Source: an uncultured Eubacteriales bacterium (GTDB lineage Bacteria > Bacillota > Clostridia > Oscillospirales > Acutalibacteraceae). Taken from it: a stretch of DNA of 64,000 nt. Shown here piece after piece: positions 22,626 to 31,316 of this stretch. The stretch is taken from contig CAKSHM010000004.1 in NCBI GenBank assembly GCA_934457415.1, forward strand, positions 1 to 64,000. Direction: 5' to 3'. Both the position numbers and the translations under genes were made by a program. A model generated the notes under the pieces. The model was not told the DNA's origin, did no database searches, and saw nothing but the letters and a program-made list of their open reading frames with translations. The number at the start of each line of letters is the position of its first letter. Position 1 is the stretch's first letter.

Positions 22626-23219
22626 TTATTTTGCTCTTTTCATCAAAAACCAGAAAAGCGTTAAGATTTCAAAAACACCGGCGACGGCAAAAATGAGATT
22701 GAGCGACTGAACGCCGTGCGTAAAATAGGTTATTATAATATAGATACACGAAACCACCGACCAAATTATCGCCGAAACGGAAAGAAATTTAAAGAACTTG
22801 TTCCACCAAAGGCAGGCAAAGACCGTGGCGACAATCGAGCTTATCGGCAAAGCATAAATATAAAAATGCCAGCTCGGAAAAGAGGGAATGCTTATGCTGA
22901 AAACAAAAAACAGCACGGTTGCGACAAACCAGACTATACCGACCGACAGGGCGGTTATAATAATCTTATTGCGGTGAAGAATAGGTCTTTTTATCTTTTT
23001 TTCGCCTATCATATCGTCCACTGTGACCCCGAAAAGGTCGGCAATACATTTTATAATATAAAGGTCGGGCAGACCCTCGCCGCGCTCCCATTTCGAAACC
23101 GATTTATCCGAATAATTGAGCTTTTCGGCAAGCTCAAGCTGAGTAAGCCCAAGATCCCTGCGGTAGCATGCAAGATTATGCGAAAAATTTTCTCTGATTT
23201 TTTCTTCGGTCATTTCCAT
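22626..23219 (-). CDS. Membrane-bound XRE-family regulator
   Basis: A 197-residue protein: an N-terminal Cro/CI helix-turn-helix (GLTQLELAEKLNYSDKSVSKWERGEG, residues ~24-49) followed by four hydrophobic helices (about 85-195). This layout is common in Clostridia and suggests a DNA-binding sensor held at the membrane. It stops 2 bases after the start of, and probably shares a transcript with, the SLOG-family gene upstream. Target and signal unknown. Confidence 0.85.
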   Translation of the reverse strand: MEMTEEKIRENFSHNLACYRRDLGLTQLELAEKLNYSDKSVSKWERGEGLPDLYIIKCIADLFGVTVDDMIGEKKIKRPILHRNKIIITALSVGIVWFVATVLFFVFSISIPSFPSWHFYIYALPISSIVATVFACLWWNKFFKFLSVSAIIWSVVSCIYIIITYFTHGVQSLNLIFAVAGVFEILTLFWFLMKRAK

Positions 23220-23223
23220 AAAG

Positions 23224-23748
23224 TTACCTTTCCTCGTAAAGATTGATTACACTTCGCCCGAGACTTCGTGCGAAAGCGACAGTATTTTTTGTTCCTCCGG
23301 ATTTTCCGTCAAACCATGTTACGACATAGTCGCTCATTTTTACCATAAATTCATTTCTGCACCTGAAGCAGCCCTTTGAATAGTCGTTTGACATAAGAAC
23401 CCTTTCATCGGCGGCTTCCAGTAGCGCATCATATCTGATTTTCCAATTTTCCGGAAAGGATTTTGACTGTTCCTTAAATGGAATCACGGCAATAAGACGG
23501 ACATCCGCCTTGTTTTCAAAAGCCTGTTTAACGAGCAGAACCGTTTCGCCGGCTAAAATATCAAAACCCATTGCCATTCCGCAGTAAAAAGTATAGCAAC
23601 CGTTTTCCGCAAGCTCCGAAACCGTGTTGATAAGCGAGTTCGAAAGCCTGTTAAAGCCCAAATTGTCCGATTCAAAGCTGAAAGGGAATTTGTGCGGACG
23701 GTATCCCGTAAAACAACAGGATAAATATTCATCGATCATTTTCGGCAC
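23224..23748 (-). CDS. DUF1273/SLOG-family protein (YpsA-like)
   Basis: A 174-residue Rossmann-like SLOG protein: CCFTGYRPHKFPF at the start, YCGMAMGFDILAGE near residue 56, and VTWFDGKSGGTKNTVAFA near the end, the family's nucleotide-binding signature positions. SLOG proteins bind or make nucleotide-derived ligands; B. subtilis YpsA affects cell division. It is 4 bases upstream of the XRE regulator. The exact role is unknown. Confidence 0.85.
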   Translation of the reverse strand: MPKMIDEYLSCCFTGYRPHKFPFSFESDNLGFNRLSNSLINTVSELAENGCYTFYCGMAMGFDILAGETVLLVKQAFENKADVRLIAVIPFKEQSKSFPENWKIRYDALLEAADERVLMSNDYSKGCFRCRNEFMVKMSDYVVTWFDGKSGGTKNTVAFARSLGRSVINLYEER

Positions 23749-23818
23749 CGCCTCTTTTCTTGCAGAGTAATATTATTTTAACATAATCCCCCGAGTATTT
23801 CAACCGATAAAAAAACAA

Positions 23819-23847
23819 TTGACTTTAAATTCATAATGAGTTAAAAT
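23819..23847 (+). promoter_or_regulatory. Promoter candidate for the Lrp-family gene
   Basis: TTGACT (23819-23824), 17-base spacer, TAAAAT (23842-23847). A dispersed-repeat copy lies between it and the gene, giving a leader of about 160 bases. Confidence 0.65.
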
Positions 23848-23851
23848 ATTT

Positions 23852-23937
23852 TAGGCAAGCGATAATAATCCGAATCCGTCTAAAACGGCGTATTTTCGGT
23901 GTATTTTAACTTGTCGTCTTTGTGAGGCGCGAGCCTT
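23852..23937 (+). repeat. Dispersed repeat, truncated copy
   Basis: It begins TAGGCAAGCGATAATAATCC and continues with a segment that matches the inverted right end of the complete element at 28215-28490 (TATTTTAACTTGTCGTCTTT, GTGAGGCG). Only one end is kept. Confidence 0.75.
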
Positions 23938-24011
23938 GCACAATCACACGCAAAGCCGCAATCCAAAAAGCGGCGAGCGAAACCATCCAGGTTTGAGTAT
24001 AGGGTGAAAAA

Positions 24012-24473
24012 ATGGACGCTATAGATTTAAAGCTTATAACACTTCTTCAAAAAAATGCGCGTATGCCGCTTAAAGAGCTTGCAAAAAACGTTTATCTTTC
24101 TTCTCCGGCAACCGCCGCAAGAATAGAAAGGCTCGAAAAACAGGGTATTATTTCGTCTTACGAAGCAAAGCTTGACCTTAAGGCTTTGGGACTTCCGATA
24201 ACTGCTTTTATCAATCTGGATCTTGACCCCGATCAGAAACCGTCTTTTTATCCTTTTATAAGGCTTCATCCGAATGTTATTGAATGCAACTGCGTAACGG
24301 GAAGATATTCCCAGCTTATCAAGGTCGCCTTCGAAAGCACCGAGGCGCTTGATGCTTTTATCGGTGAGCTTAACGCTTTCGGACATACCGAAACGCAGAT
24401 TGCCTTTTCAACACCGAAGCCTGCGACAGAGGTTGGTATTGAAGAAATTGAACTTAGAAAACAGGGTAAATAA
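24012..24473 (+). CDS. Lrp/AsnC-family transcriptional regulator
   Basis: A 153-residue Lrp-type regulator. The N-terminal helix-turn-helix is residues 1-50 (MDAIDLKLITLLQKNARMPLKELA; LSSPATAARIERLEKQGIIS) and the C-terminal RAM ligand-binding domain 65-145, including the VIECNCVTGRYSQLIKV core that usually senses an amino acid. It stands alone ahead of birA, from which it is separated by a terminator. The ligand is unknown. Confidence 0.9.
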   Translation: MDAIDLKLITLLQKNARMPLKELAKNVYLSSPATAARIERLEKQGIISSYEAKLDLKALGLPITAFINLDLDPDQKPSFYPFIRLHPNVIECNCVTGRYSQLIKVAFESTEALDAFIGELNAFGHTETQIAFSTPKPATEVGIEEIELRKQGK

Positions 24474-24491
24474 CAGTTCCTGTTTTTTTAA
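24463..24491 (+). terminator. Terminator of the Lrp gene
   Basis: ACAGG...CCTGT hairpin overlapping the stop codon, followed by seven T residues. Confidence 0.65.
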
Positions 24492-24498
24492 AACGTGC

Positions 24499-24526
24499 GT
24501 CAACCTGAAATTAAATTTCGGTTGAC
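24499..24526 (+). promoter_or_regulatory. BirA-type biotin operator upstream of birA-bioY
   Basis: GTCAACC, 14 bases, GGTTGAC: an inverted repeat with the half-site and spacing of the BirA operator (GTTAACC-N14/15-GGTTAAC type). BirA dimers loaded with biotinyl-AMP bind such sites. Since birA follows, the operon would repress itself and the biotin importer when biotin is ample. Confidence 0.75.
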
Positions 24527-24549
24527 GAAATAAAAAGGAGGATATTCTT

Positions 24550-25506
24550 TTGAGTTTAAGTGAAAAGCTGCTTGAATATTTTTCCGAAAGCACAGAGTTT
24601 GTTTCCGGAGAAGAACTGGCGAAGATGAATAATGTCAGCAGAAATGCGGTTTGGAAAGCCGTAAAACAGCTTAAGTCATCCGGCTATGATATTATCTCCG
24701 GAAAAAGCGGATACAGGCTGAGTGAGAGCAACTCCCGCCCGTTGCTCTGTGAACTCAGGAGAAAAACAAACTGCGAAAATATTATTATGATGGATTTAAT
24801 AGAGTCTACAAACGATTATGCAAAATCTCTTGCTTTAAACGGGGCAGAGGAAAAAACCGCCGTTTTTGCACTCGGACAGTCAAAAGGGAAAGGACGCTTG
24901 GGCAGAAGCTTTGTTTCAAATAAGGGCGGACTTTATTTTTCGGTTGTATTACGGCCGAGGCTTTCCGCCGACGAAATAATGCTTATAACCGTCGCAGCGG
25001 CGGTTGCGGTTTGTAAAGCTTTAAGAAATGCCGTAAATAAGGATTTTCTTATAAAATGGGTAAACGATATTTATTTGTCTGATAAAAAAGTCTGCGGAAT
25101 TCTGACCGAGGGTTCTTTTAACGCCGAAACCGCTTCGCTTGAATATGCGGTTTTGGGAATAGGTGTAAATCTGGCATCTGTTGAGGAAAAGCTTCCCGAC
25201 GAGCTTAAACAGACCGTAGGGAGCGTTTTTGAAAACGAAAATGTAAGCTCGAAAATTTATTCGGATATTGCATCTGATATATATAACGGATTTTTTAAAT
25301 ACTACAGCAATATCAAGGACCGTTCATTTATGGAATATTATAAATCGCATTCTTATCTTGACGGAAAAACTGTCAGCTTTTTAAAAGACGGCAAACCGCA
25401 TACCGCTTTGGTTTTGGGGATAACCGACAACGCAGGAATTATTTTAAAGGAGGGAAACACCGAAACCGTGCTTAATGCAGGAGAGGTTTCGGTAAAACCG
25501 ATATGA
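24550..25506 (+). CDS. birA: Bifunctional biotin-protein ligase / biotin operon repressor
   Basis: A 318-residue BirA of the regulatory class. An N-terminal winged helix (residues 1-60, SGEELAKMNNVSRNAVWKAVKQL) precedes the ligase domain with SKGKGRLGRSF (biotinyl-AMP loop), LIKWVNDIYLSDKKVCGIL and the small C-terminal SH3-like domain. It attaches biotin to carboxylase carrier proteins and represses biotin genes. TTG start with AAGGAGG 8 bases upstream. bioY overlaps its end by 4 bases, and a matching operator lies upstream, consistent with autoregulation. Confidence 0.95.
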   Translation: MSLSEKLLEYFSESTEFVSGEELAKMNNVSRNAVWKAVKQLKSSGYDIISGKSGYRLSESNSRPLLCELRRKTNCENIIMMDLIESTNDYAKSLALNGAEEKTAVFALGQSKGKGRLGRSFVSNKGGLYFSVVLRPRLSADEIMLITVAAAVAVCKALRNAVNKDFLIKWVNDIYLSDKKVCGILTEGSFNAETASLEYAVLGIGVNLASVEEKLPDELKQTVGSVFENENVSSKIYSDIASDIYNGFFKYYSNIKDRSFMEYYKSHSYLDGKTVSFLKDGKPHTALVLGITDNAGIILKEGNTETVLNAGEVSVKPI

Positions 25507-26033
25507 AGATTAAGCTTACAAGAATTGCCATGACTGCCGTGTTCACCGCGCTTTTAGCCTGCCTTTCGCAGATTGCGGTACCGCTGCCGTTCGGAATCAG
25601 TCTTACATTACAGACCTTTGCTGTCGCCCTTTGCGGATATTGTCTCGGTCCGCTTTACGGAACGCTTTCAATTGTCGTTTATATTGCGCTCGGTGCCGCG
25701 GGAGCTCCGATATTTTCTTCTTTCAGAGGCGGATTTACGGTGCTTTTGGGACTTTCCGGAGGTTTTATTTTCGGATTTCTTGCAATGGCATTGCTTTGCG
25801 GGCTTGCCTATAATAAAAAACCGCTGTTTAAAATAATTCTGAGTCTTGCAGGGCTGCTCGTTTGCCACATTGCAGGCGTCATACAGTATAAATTCATTTC
25901 GGGAAACTCATTTCTTTATTCATTCCTCACGGTAAGCCTGCCGTTTATATTGAAGGATATAATTTCTGTTGCCTGCGCTTACTTTATAGCCGGAAAGCTA
26001 AATTCAAGTATGAAATATTATATGAATAAATGA
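25503..26033 (+). CDS. bioY: Biotin transporter BioY
   Basis: A 176-residue S-component with six hydrophobic helices and the BioY motifs PFGISLTLQTFAVALCGYCLG and YIALGAAGAPIF...GGFTVLLG. It binds biotin in the membrane and works with an ECF energy-coupling module, which is not in the window. Overlap with birA (ATGA) implies translational coupling and shared biotin control. Confidence 0.95.
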   Translation: MKIKLTRIAMTAVFTALLACLSQIAVPLPFGISLTLQTFAVALCGYCLGPLYGTLSIVVYIALGAAGAPIFSSFRGGFTVLLGLSGGFIFGFLAMALLCGLAYNKKPLFKIILSLAGLLVCHIAGVIQYKFISGNSFLYSFLTVSLPFILKDIISVACAYFIAGKLNSSMKYYMNK

Positions 26034-26104
26034 ATAGGATATTAAAAGCCGGAAATCCCGACTTCGGCTTACAAAAAAATGAAGCCTAATCTTTAGCCTT
26101 GCAT

Positions 26105-26150
26105 AAACCCCTGCTTTCCCTTTCGTCTGATGGGAAAGCAGGGGTTTAAT
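26105..26150. terminator. Strong bidirectional terminator
   Basis: AAACCCCTGCTTTCC pairs with GGAAAGCAGGGGTTT; between the convergent bioY and EF-G-like genes. Confidence 0.9.
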
Positions 26151-26176
26151 TTATATTTCGGTGAAAGTGTGCATTA

Positions 26177-28183
26177 TTATTTGCTTTCAGCTATGATTTT
26201 TTCCGCAATATTTGCAGGAACATCCTCGTATCTCGTAAATTCAAGGGTGAAGCTTGCGGTTCCCTGAGTTATCGAACGCATCGCGGTGGAAAAATCCTGC
26301 ATTTCGGAAATCGGAACCTCGCCTATGACCTCCTGCATTTTATCGGGGGCCGGATTCATGCCTATTATTCTTCCGCGGCGCTTGTTTATATCGCTTATAA
26401 CATCGCCGAGCATTTCGTCGGGAACGGTAACCGTAAGAGTGCCGATGGGCTCCATTAAAACAGGGCTTGCCTTTGAAACTCCCTCTTTGAATGCAAGGGA
26501 CGCGGCGGTTTTGAATGCCATTTCGGAAGAGTCTACAGGGTGATACGAGCCGTCATAAAGAGTGGCTTTTATTCCTACCATCGGATATCCCGCAAGAACG
26601 CCGGAGGACATACAGTCTCTAAGTCCCTTTTCTACGGCAGGGAAGAAGTTTTTGGGAACAGAACCTCCGAATACCTTTTCCTCAAACACAAGTTCATGAC
26701 TGTCGCATGGCTCGAATTCGATCCATACATCGCCGAACTGACCGTGTCCGCCCGACTGTTTTTTATGTCTTCCCTGTGCCTTGACGCTCTTTCTAATAGT
26801 CTCTCTGTAAGCAATTTTAGGCTTTTTAAGCTCGACATCTACGCCGAATTTTGATTTCAGTCTCGAAACTATAACATCTATATGCTGCTCGCCAAGACCA
26901 GATAAAATCTGCTCATGGGTTTCGCTGTCTGTTTTAATAAGTATAGTGGGGTCTTCCTCGGCGAGTCTTGCAAGACTGGAGGCCACCTTTTCCTCCTCGC
27001 CTTTTGTTTTAGGATATACCGCAATGGAAAGCGAGGGCATCGGAAAAGCGATTTCTATAGGCTCCGCTTTTCCGGAAACCGACAGGACATCACCCGTAAG
27101 AGCGTAAGAAAGCTTTGCGGCACAGCCGATATCGCCGGCATGGATTTCCTGTGCGTCCTCCTGCTTTGCGCCCTTGAGCCACATAATTTTCGAGAACCTT
27201 TCTTCGTCTCCCGTACGTATAGATTTCAGCTTTATATCGGGCTTAACAACACCCGATATAACCTTGAAATATGATAGCTTACCGACAAACGGGTCGGCAA
27301 TAGTTTTAAAAATAAGTACGGTAGCTTCGGCACCGTCCGAAGAGAAGCCCTCATCTGCGGCTGACGGCATAAGTTCAAAAAGCTCCTCTGCAAATTCGGA
27401 AATTGCATCGCCTCTTTGCTGAATTCCCGAAAAGACAGGGCAGATATCCCCTGATTTAATGCCTTTTTTGAGTCCGTTTATTATTTCATCTCTCGTAAAC
27501 TGCTCGCCGTTCAAATATTTTTCCAGCAGCTCTTCATCAACGCTCGCAACCGCCTCGAGCATCATATCTCTCATCTGGGCGATCTCATTTGACTCGGGAA
27601 GTCTTAAAACGGTTTTTTCAAAGCCGTTATAGGAATAAGCCTCGTTATTTATGAAATCAACAAAGCATTTAACAGTTTCGTCCTCAACAAAAGGCACTGT
27701 TATAGGGCATACGGCGGCGCCGTAATTCGCAACAAGCGAAGAGATGACTCTGTAATAATGCGCATGCGCGGAATCAAGTTTTCCGATAAAGAAAGCGACG
27801 CTTTTATTCTGCGCTCTTGCTTTTTTAAAGCATTGCTTCGCGCCTACGGTAAGTCCCGATTTTCCGGACACCGTTATAACGGCGCTGTCTGCCGCGGCAA
27901 GCGCCTCGCTTACGCCTGCGGCAAAGTCGAACTGTCCGGGGGCGTCGATAAGGTTTATTTTAAGTCCGTTATGTTCAAGGGCGAAAACAGATGTACTGAC
28001 AGATACTCCGCGCTTTTTCTCCTCGGGATCAAAATCCATCGCTGCCGTTCCCTCAGGCGTTTTGCCTATTCTGTCGGTTGCCTTTGTATAATAAAGCACT
28101 GCGTCTGCAAGAGTGGTCTTGCCTGAGCCGCCGTGGCCTAAAAAAGCAATATTTTTTACCGCGTTTTCCGAATAGTTTTTCAA
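26177..28183 (-). CDS. EF-G-like GTPase paralogue
   Basis: A 668-residue translation-GTPase-family protein related to elongation factor G but not the housekeeping copy. G1 GHGGSGKTT is normal, G3 is DAPGQFDF (Gln where EF-G has the catalytic His), and G4 is GKLD rather than NKxD. Domains II-V are recognisable: GLGEQHIDVIVSRLKSKFGV, then GSVPKNFFPAVEKGLRD, then the C-terminal RRGRIIGMNP. Such paralogues are widespread in Clostridia with uncertain function. TTG start, AAGGAG 10 bases upstream. Confidence 0.85.
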   Translation of the reverse strand: MKNYSENAVKNIAFLGHGGSGKTTLADAVLYYTKATDRIGKTPEGTAAMDFDPEEKKRGVSVSTSVFALEHNGLKINLIDAPGQFDFAAGVSEALAAADSAVITVSGKSGLTVGAKQCFKKARAQNKSVAFFIGKLDSAHAHYYRVISSLVANYGAAVCPITVPFVEDETVKCFVDFINNEAYSYNGFEKTVLRLPESNEIAQMRDMMLEAVASVDEELLEKYLNGEQFTRDEIINGLKKGIKSGDICPVFSGIQQRGDAISEFAEELFELMPSAADEGFSSDGAEATVLIFKTIADPFVGKLSYFKVISGVVKPDIKLKSIRTGDEERFSKIMWLKGAKQEDAQEIHAGDIGCAAKLSYALTGDVLSVSGKAEPIEIAFPMPSLSIAVYPKTKGEEEKVASSLARLAEEDPTILIKTDSETHEQILSGLGEQHIDVIVSRLKSKFGVDVELKKPKIAYRETIRKSVKAQGRHKKQSGGHGQFGDVWIEFEPCDSHELVFEEKVFGGSVPKNFFPAVEKGLRDCMSSGVLAGYPMVGIKATLYDGSYHPVDSSEMAFKTAASLAFKEGVSKASPVLMEPIGTLTVTVPDEMLGDVISDINKRRGRIIGMNPAPDKMQEVIGEVPISEMQDFSTAMRSITQGTASFTLEFTRYEDVPANIAEKIIAESK

Positions 28184-28214
28184 TTTCGTACAACTCCTTT
28201 GTGGATAGAAAATT

Positions 28215-28490
28215 TAGGCAAGCGATAATAATCCGAACCCGTTTTTAGGCAGCAGATTTTCCGCATAGCCATGTTAAAATACTCGTTAATCCGACGGGAT
28301 TAACTGCGTTTTTGCCTCGCTCTGCATAAAAATCTGCCAAGCATAAAAATCAGCGACCTAAAATGAGCTGATTTTCGAGCGGAGTTTTATGCGGAGGATG
28401 CAGTGAGGCTGACGCCTCACAAAGACGACAAGTTAAAATATGCCGAAAAGACGCCATTTTAGGCGGGTTCGAATTATTATCGCTTGCCTA
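28215..28490. repeat. MITE-like element with 27-bp terminal inverted repeats
   Basis: The left end begins TAGGCAAGCGATAATAATCC and the right end is its reverse complement; 26 of 27 positions match. The 276-bp body has no gene but contains further inverted segments. Partial copies lie at 23852, 49508 and, more degenerate, 6232. No transposase is in the window. It sits just upstream of the EF-G-like start. Confidence 0.8.
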
Positions 28491-28728
28491 TGTAAAAATA
28501 TTATAACATAACGCATTGTAGATTACAACTAATTATTTTATAAAGTTAAAAAAACTTTTAGGAAAATGTCATAAACACTACAAAATTGTTACAAATTAAG
28601 GCATTCTGCCGAAAAAAAGGAGCAAACGGTAACATAATTGAAAACTTCTGTAACACGATTGTTCCTGCAATTTAAAAAAATTTCAAGTATAATGTATATA
28701 TAGAAAATTCGAAAGGACGGCGTTATAT
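28491..28728. other. A+T-rich intergenic region
   Basis: No gene seen. A -10-like TATAAT at 28688-28693 with no convincing -35 is the likely start of the secreted-protein transcript; GAAAGGA is the ribosome site of that gene. Confidence 0.5.
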
Positions 28729-29322
28729 ATGAAAAAGAGACTGTTTGCTTTTCTTTCGGCAGCGCTTATTATCGCCGTCGGAATTGCCGCGTTTAGCATA
28801 TCATATTCAAAAGCAGGCTCTGTAAAGGCCGCGGGGAACGGAGAAAATCCGCAGACAGAGGCGAGGAACGCGCGGTTTCTTAACATGCTCAATCATAATT
28901 TTGTTTATAACGAGGATTTTAACGATATAAATTCAATAGTCAATAATTCCGTTATAGCAATTCTTGATAACCGTGACAAAGCTGACGAGGATTATATTTC
29001 CGCAGAGCTTGTAAAGAGCTTCGTCAGGTCGATGTACGGAGTGGAGATAGCCGATATTTCTCAGATAAATGAGGATTTCCCGAAAAAAGACGGGTTTGTT
29101 TATATCATCGGCCGCGGATATTCGAAATATGAGCATGAGATTTTGAATGTATCCGTGAATGAGGACGGCACTTTTACCGTTAAAACCTCCGTTAAGGTTT
29201 CAAGCCATGACAGCGGGAAAGAGACTCTGACCGCTTCAACGATTTTTGTTAAAAACGAAAACTCGGAATTCGGCTACAATATTGTGTCAAGCGAGATTTT
29301 CTTTGCAGAAGAAGTGGTTTAA
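28729..29322 (+). CDS. Secreted or membrane-anchored protein of unknown function
   Basis: A 197-residue protein with an N-terminal signal sequence (MKKRLFAFLSAALIIAVGIAAFSIS; possible cleavage near VKAAG). The exported part is mixed alpha/beta: a helical NFVYNEDFNDINSIVNNSVIAIL segment, then a strand-rich half (VYIIGRGYSKYEHEIL; GTFTVKTSVKVSS). I do not recognise the family. It is monocistronic and ends in a clear terminator. Confidence 0.75.
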   Translation: MKKRLFAFLSAALIIAVGIAAFSISYSKAGSVKAAGNGENPQTEARNARFLNMLNHNFVYNEDFNDINSIVNNSVIAILDNRDKADEDYISAELVKSFVRSMYGVEIADISQINEDFPKKDGFVYIIGRGYSKYEHEILNVSVNEDGTFTVKTSVKVSSHDSGKETLTASTIFVKNENSEFGYNIVSSEIFFAEEVV

Positions 29323-29332
29323 AAAGATGTTA

Positions 29333-29372
29333 AAAGGGCGCGGATTTTATTTTCTGCACCCTTTTTTTATTT
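29333..29372 (+). terminator. Terminator of the secreted-protein gene
   Basis: AAAGGGCGC/GCACCCTTT hairpin followed by a long T run. Confidence 0.85.
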
Positions 29373-29387
29373 TTTTAAAAATAACAC

Positions 29388-29416
29388 TTGACAAACAACG
29401 CTAAAATTCGTATAAT
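29388..29416 (+). promoter_or_regulatory. Sigma-A promoter of the tRNA-Met/tRNA-Glu unit
   Basis: TTGACA (29388-29393), 17-base spacer, TATAAT (29411-29416). Confidence 0.92.
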
Positions 29417-29434
29417 AATTTAGTCGCGATATAC

Positions 29435-29511
29435 GGCTGTATAGCTCAGTTGGCTAGAGCATGCGGTTCATACCCGCAGTGTCATTGGTTCAAATCCAAT
29501 TACAGCCACCA
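29435..29511 (+). tRNA. tRNA-Met (anticodon CAT)
   Basis: Acceptor GGCTGTA/TACAGCC, anticodon stem TGCGG/CCGCA with loop TTCATAC, T-arm GGTTCAAATCC, CCA encoded. Pairing at acceptor position 1 (G-C) fits an elongator tRNA-Met; a tRNA-Ile2 precursor cannot be excluded by eye. Confidence 0.93.
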
Positions 29512-29517
29512 TCATCC

Positions 29518-29593
29518 GGCCCGGTGGTCAAGAGGCCTAAGACACCGCCCTTTCACGGCGGTAACACGAGTTCGAATCTCGTCCGGGTCACCA
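29518..29593 (+). tRNA. tRNA-Glu (anticodon TTC)
   Basis: Acceptor GGCCCGG/CCGGGTC, anticodon stem CCGCC/GGCGG with loop CTTTCAC, T-arm GAGTTCGAATCTC, CCA encoded. It is the last gene before the decayed mobile element and a plausible integration target, although no second copy of its 3' end was found. Confidence 0.96.
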
Positions 29594-29714
29594 AACGACA
29601 TATTGTCGAACAAAGTAGCGTTCCATAAGGGACGCTATTTTGTTTTTGTAGAGTTCCTTATATAAAGCAAGAGCAGACCGCCCTACATTGAATGTAGAGC
29701 GGTATGTTTTGTTA

Positions 29715-30065
29715 TCAAAATGGCATTTCGCCGTCAACGGCAACCTCTGAATATTTATCTGCCGAAAAGTTTGCATAGCAGCAGGACATTTTGTTTCCGC
29801 CTTTGCCGTCATCGTAATAGACACAGGAAATGGGGATATGTTTCTCAAAGGCATCTTTTACGATTTGTGCCGTCGGGTTCGGGTATTTGTTATCGCCGTA
29901 TCCCGACATTTTGAAAATCATAATAAAGACAGTTTTGCTTTTCTCTCTGTCGTATGATTTCATAGCGATAGAAAGATAGGGTTTGTTCGGGTTATCAATC
30001 AAGTTTGAAATGTAACCGCCCAAAAAATAATTTTCATAAAGATTGTTTAATTTTTGTGTTAACAT
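29715..30065 (-). CDS. Uncharacterised accessory protein (116 aa)
   Basis: A soluble protein starting MLTQKLNNLYENYFLGGYISNLIDNPNKP; mixed alpha/beta, no signal or membrane segment, with a Cys pair (SCCYANF) near the C-terminus. GGAG lies upstream of ATG 30065; an in-frame GTG at 30077 is too close to that site. It lies between tRNA-Glu and a broken integrase, so it is probably cargo of the integrated element. Family not recognised. Confidence 0.6.
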   Translation of the reverse strand: MLTQKLNNLYENYFLGGYISNLIDNPNKPYLSIAMKSYDREKSKTVFIMIFKMSGYGDNKYPNPTAQIVKDAFEKHIPISCVYYDDGKGGNKMSCCYANFSADKYSEVAVDGEMPF

Positions 30066-30079
30066 TAGTATACACACTC

Positions 30080-30427
30080 CTATAGATTATTTACCTAACC
30101 TTATTTAATCTATTGGAGAAAAATCATTATCTGTTGTAAGGTATTTAACTTCTCAACCATTTAAGTTATATATTTACACAAACACCTTTCATAAGGGTTA
30201 TAACTAAAACCTTTTCAAAGCAATCTGCCTATGTACCTTTATGTAAGCGATTTAACTATAAACCTTATAAGTAAGTGTTTTACCTACTAATTTATGTAAG
30301 TTAATATCTATATAACCTAAAAAAGTTATATACCTATAATACCTAAAAGTTAAGTATATATAACTATATAACTTATAAAAAATTAAAATGCAAGTATTTT
30401 TGACCCCTTTTTTGAAATTTTTTAAAA
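30080..30427. other. A+T-rich stretch with many short TAA/AAGTTATATA-type repeats
   Basis: No gene. Words such as AAGTTATATA, AAAGTTATATA, TATAACC and CCTATAA recur many times in both orientations. Its place next to an integrase gene and near a tRNA suggests arm-type or iteron-like binding sites of the mobile element; that is inference. Confidence 0.4.
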
Positions 30428-31316
30428 TTATTTTTTGCTATGCAGGTAGGTCTGCTCCAAATCGCTCCTTTGCTCGCCGTGGCCGAGTGCTTTAAGGGTC
30501 GCACCCTTGCCGTGCACCTTGCAGTGCTCCTCTGCCCATGACTTGCGGATAGAGTGAACACCGCTTTTGATTTCGCCGTTCGGGGTGCGGAGATTCAATT
30601 TTTCACAGCGGCGACGAAGATAACGATTTACAGAGCCCTTTTTGACCGAAAAAACACGGTCCTTCCCCGATTTTCCTTTTTATTTGTTGGCGGAGCAGTT
30701 TTGCCGTTTCTTCGCTCATATGTAGCACCCTCATTCTGTTCCCTTTGTCCTTGAAAACAGTGATTTCACCGTTCTTAAAGTCTATGTGACGGACTTCAAG
30801 TCGTTCAAGGGTGTTGACCCTGACACCCGTTTGATAAGCGAATTTTAAGGCGATAAGACTATCGCAAGAACGAGGTGCAGCGAGTATCTTTTCCATTTCC
30901 GAACGGGTAAAAGAGAATTGCTTTATTGTTTCGGTTTTCTCAATCTTGCTTTCGTCTATCGTAACCGAAAAATCGGTGCGAATATTAAAGGTCTTGTTCG
31001 CACACTTTGAGATTTTTAGCAAATTGCTTTGATAGGTCTTAATCGTTTTTAAAGAGCAACCTTCAGCTGACTTTCGCTCAATGTAGGATTGACACATATC
31101 AGGGGTAATTTGCCTTACTTGTTTAACCCCGTATTCACTTTTGATAAAAGCGGCGAAGTCGTGAGCAAAGTCTTTGAGGTTGCTTTTAGCCGACAATGAT
31201 TTGACAATATGACTGCTATCCGATTCTGGATTGTGCTTATCGCCGTGTTTATTAAAATGATGACGATAATTTAAATCAATCGCACTATTGAATTGATAAA
31301 AAAGTGATTTTGACAT
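30428..31316 (-). pseudogene. Tyrosine recombinase (integrase), frameshifted
   Basis: The first part (to about 30675) encodes a core-binding domain and the catalytic Arg in FAYQTGVRVNTLERL plus the beta-hairpin Lys region FKDKGNRMRVLHMSEE. The frame then shifts; the remainder is read in the next frame and holds HSIRKSWAEEHC, LGHGEQRSDLEQTYLHS, i.e. the HxxR, GH and Tyr of the active site, ending at 30428. The shift lies in the A/G-rich run around 30669-30682 and looks like one extra base. All catalytic residues survive, so the break is recent or a sequencing error. Confidence 0.85.
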
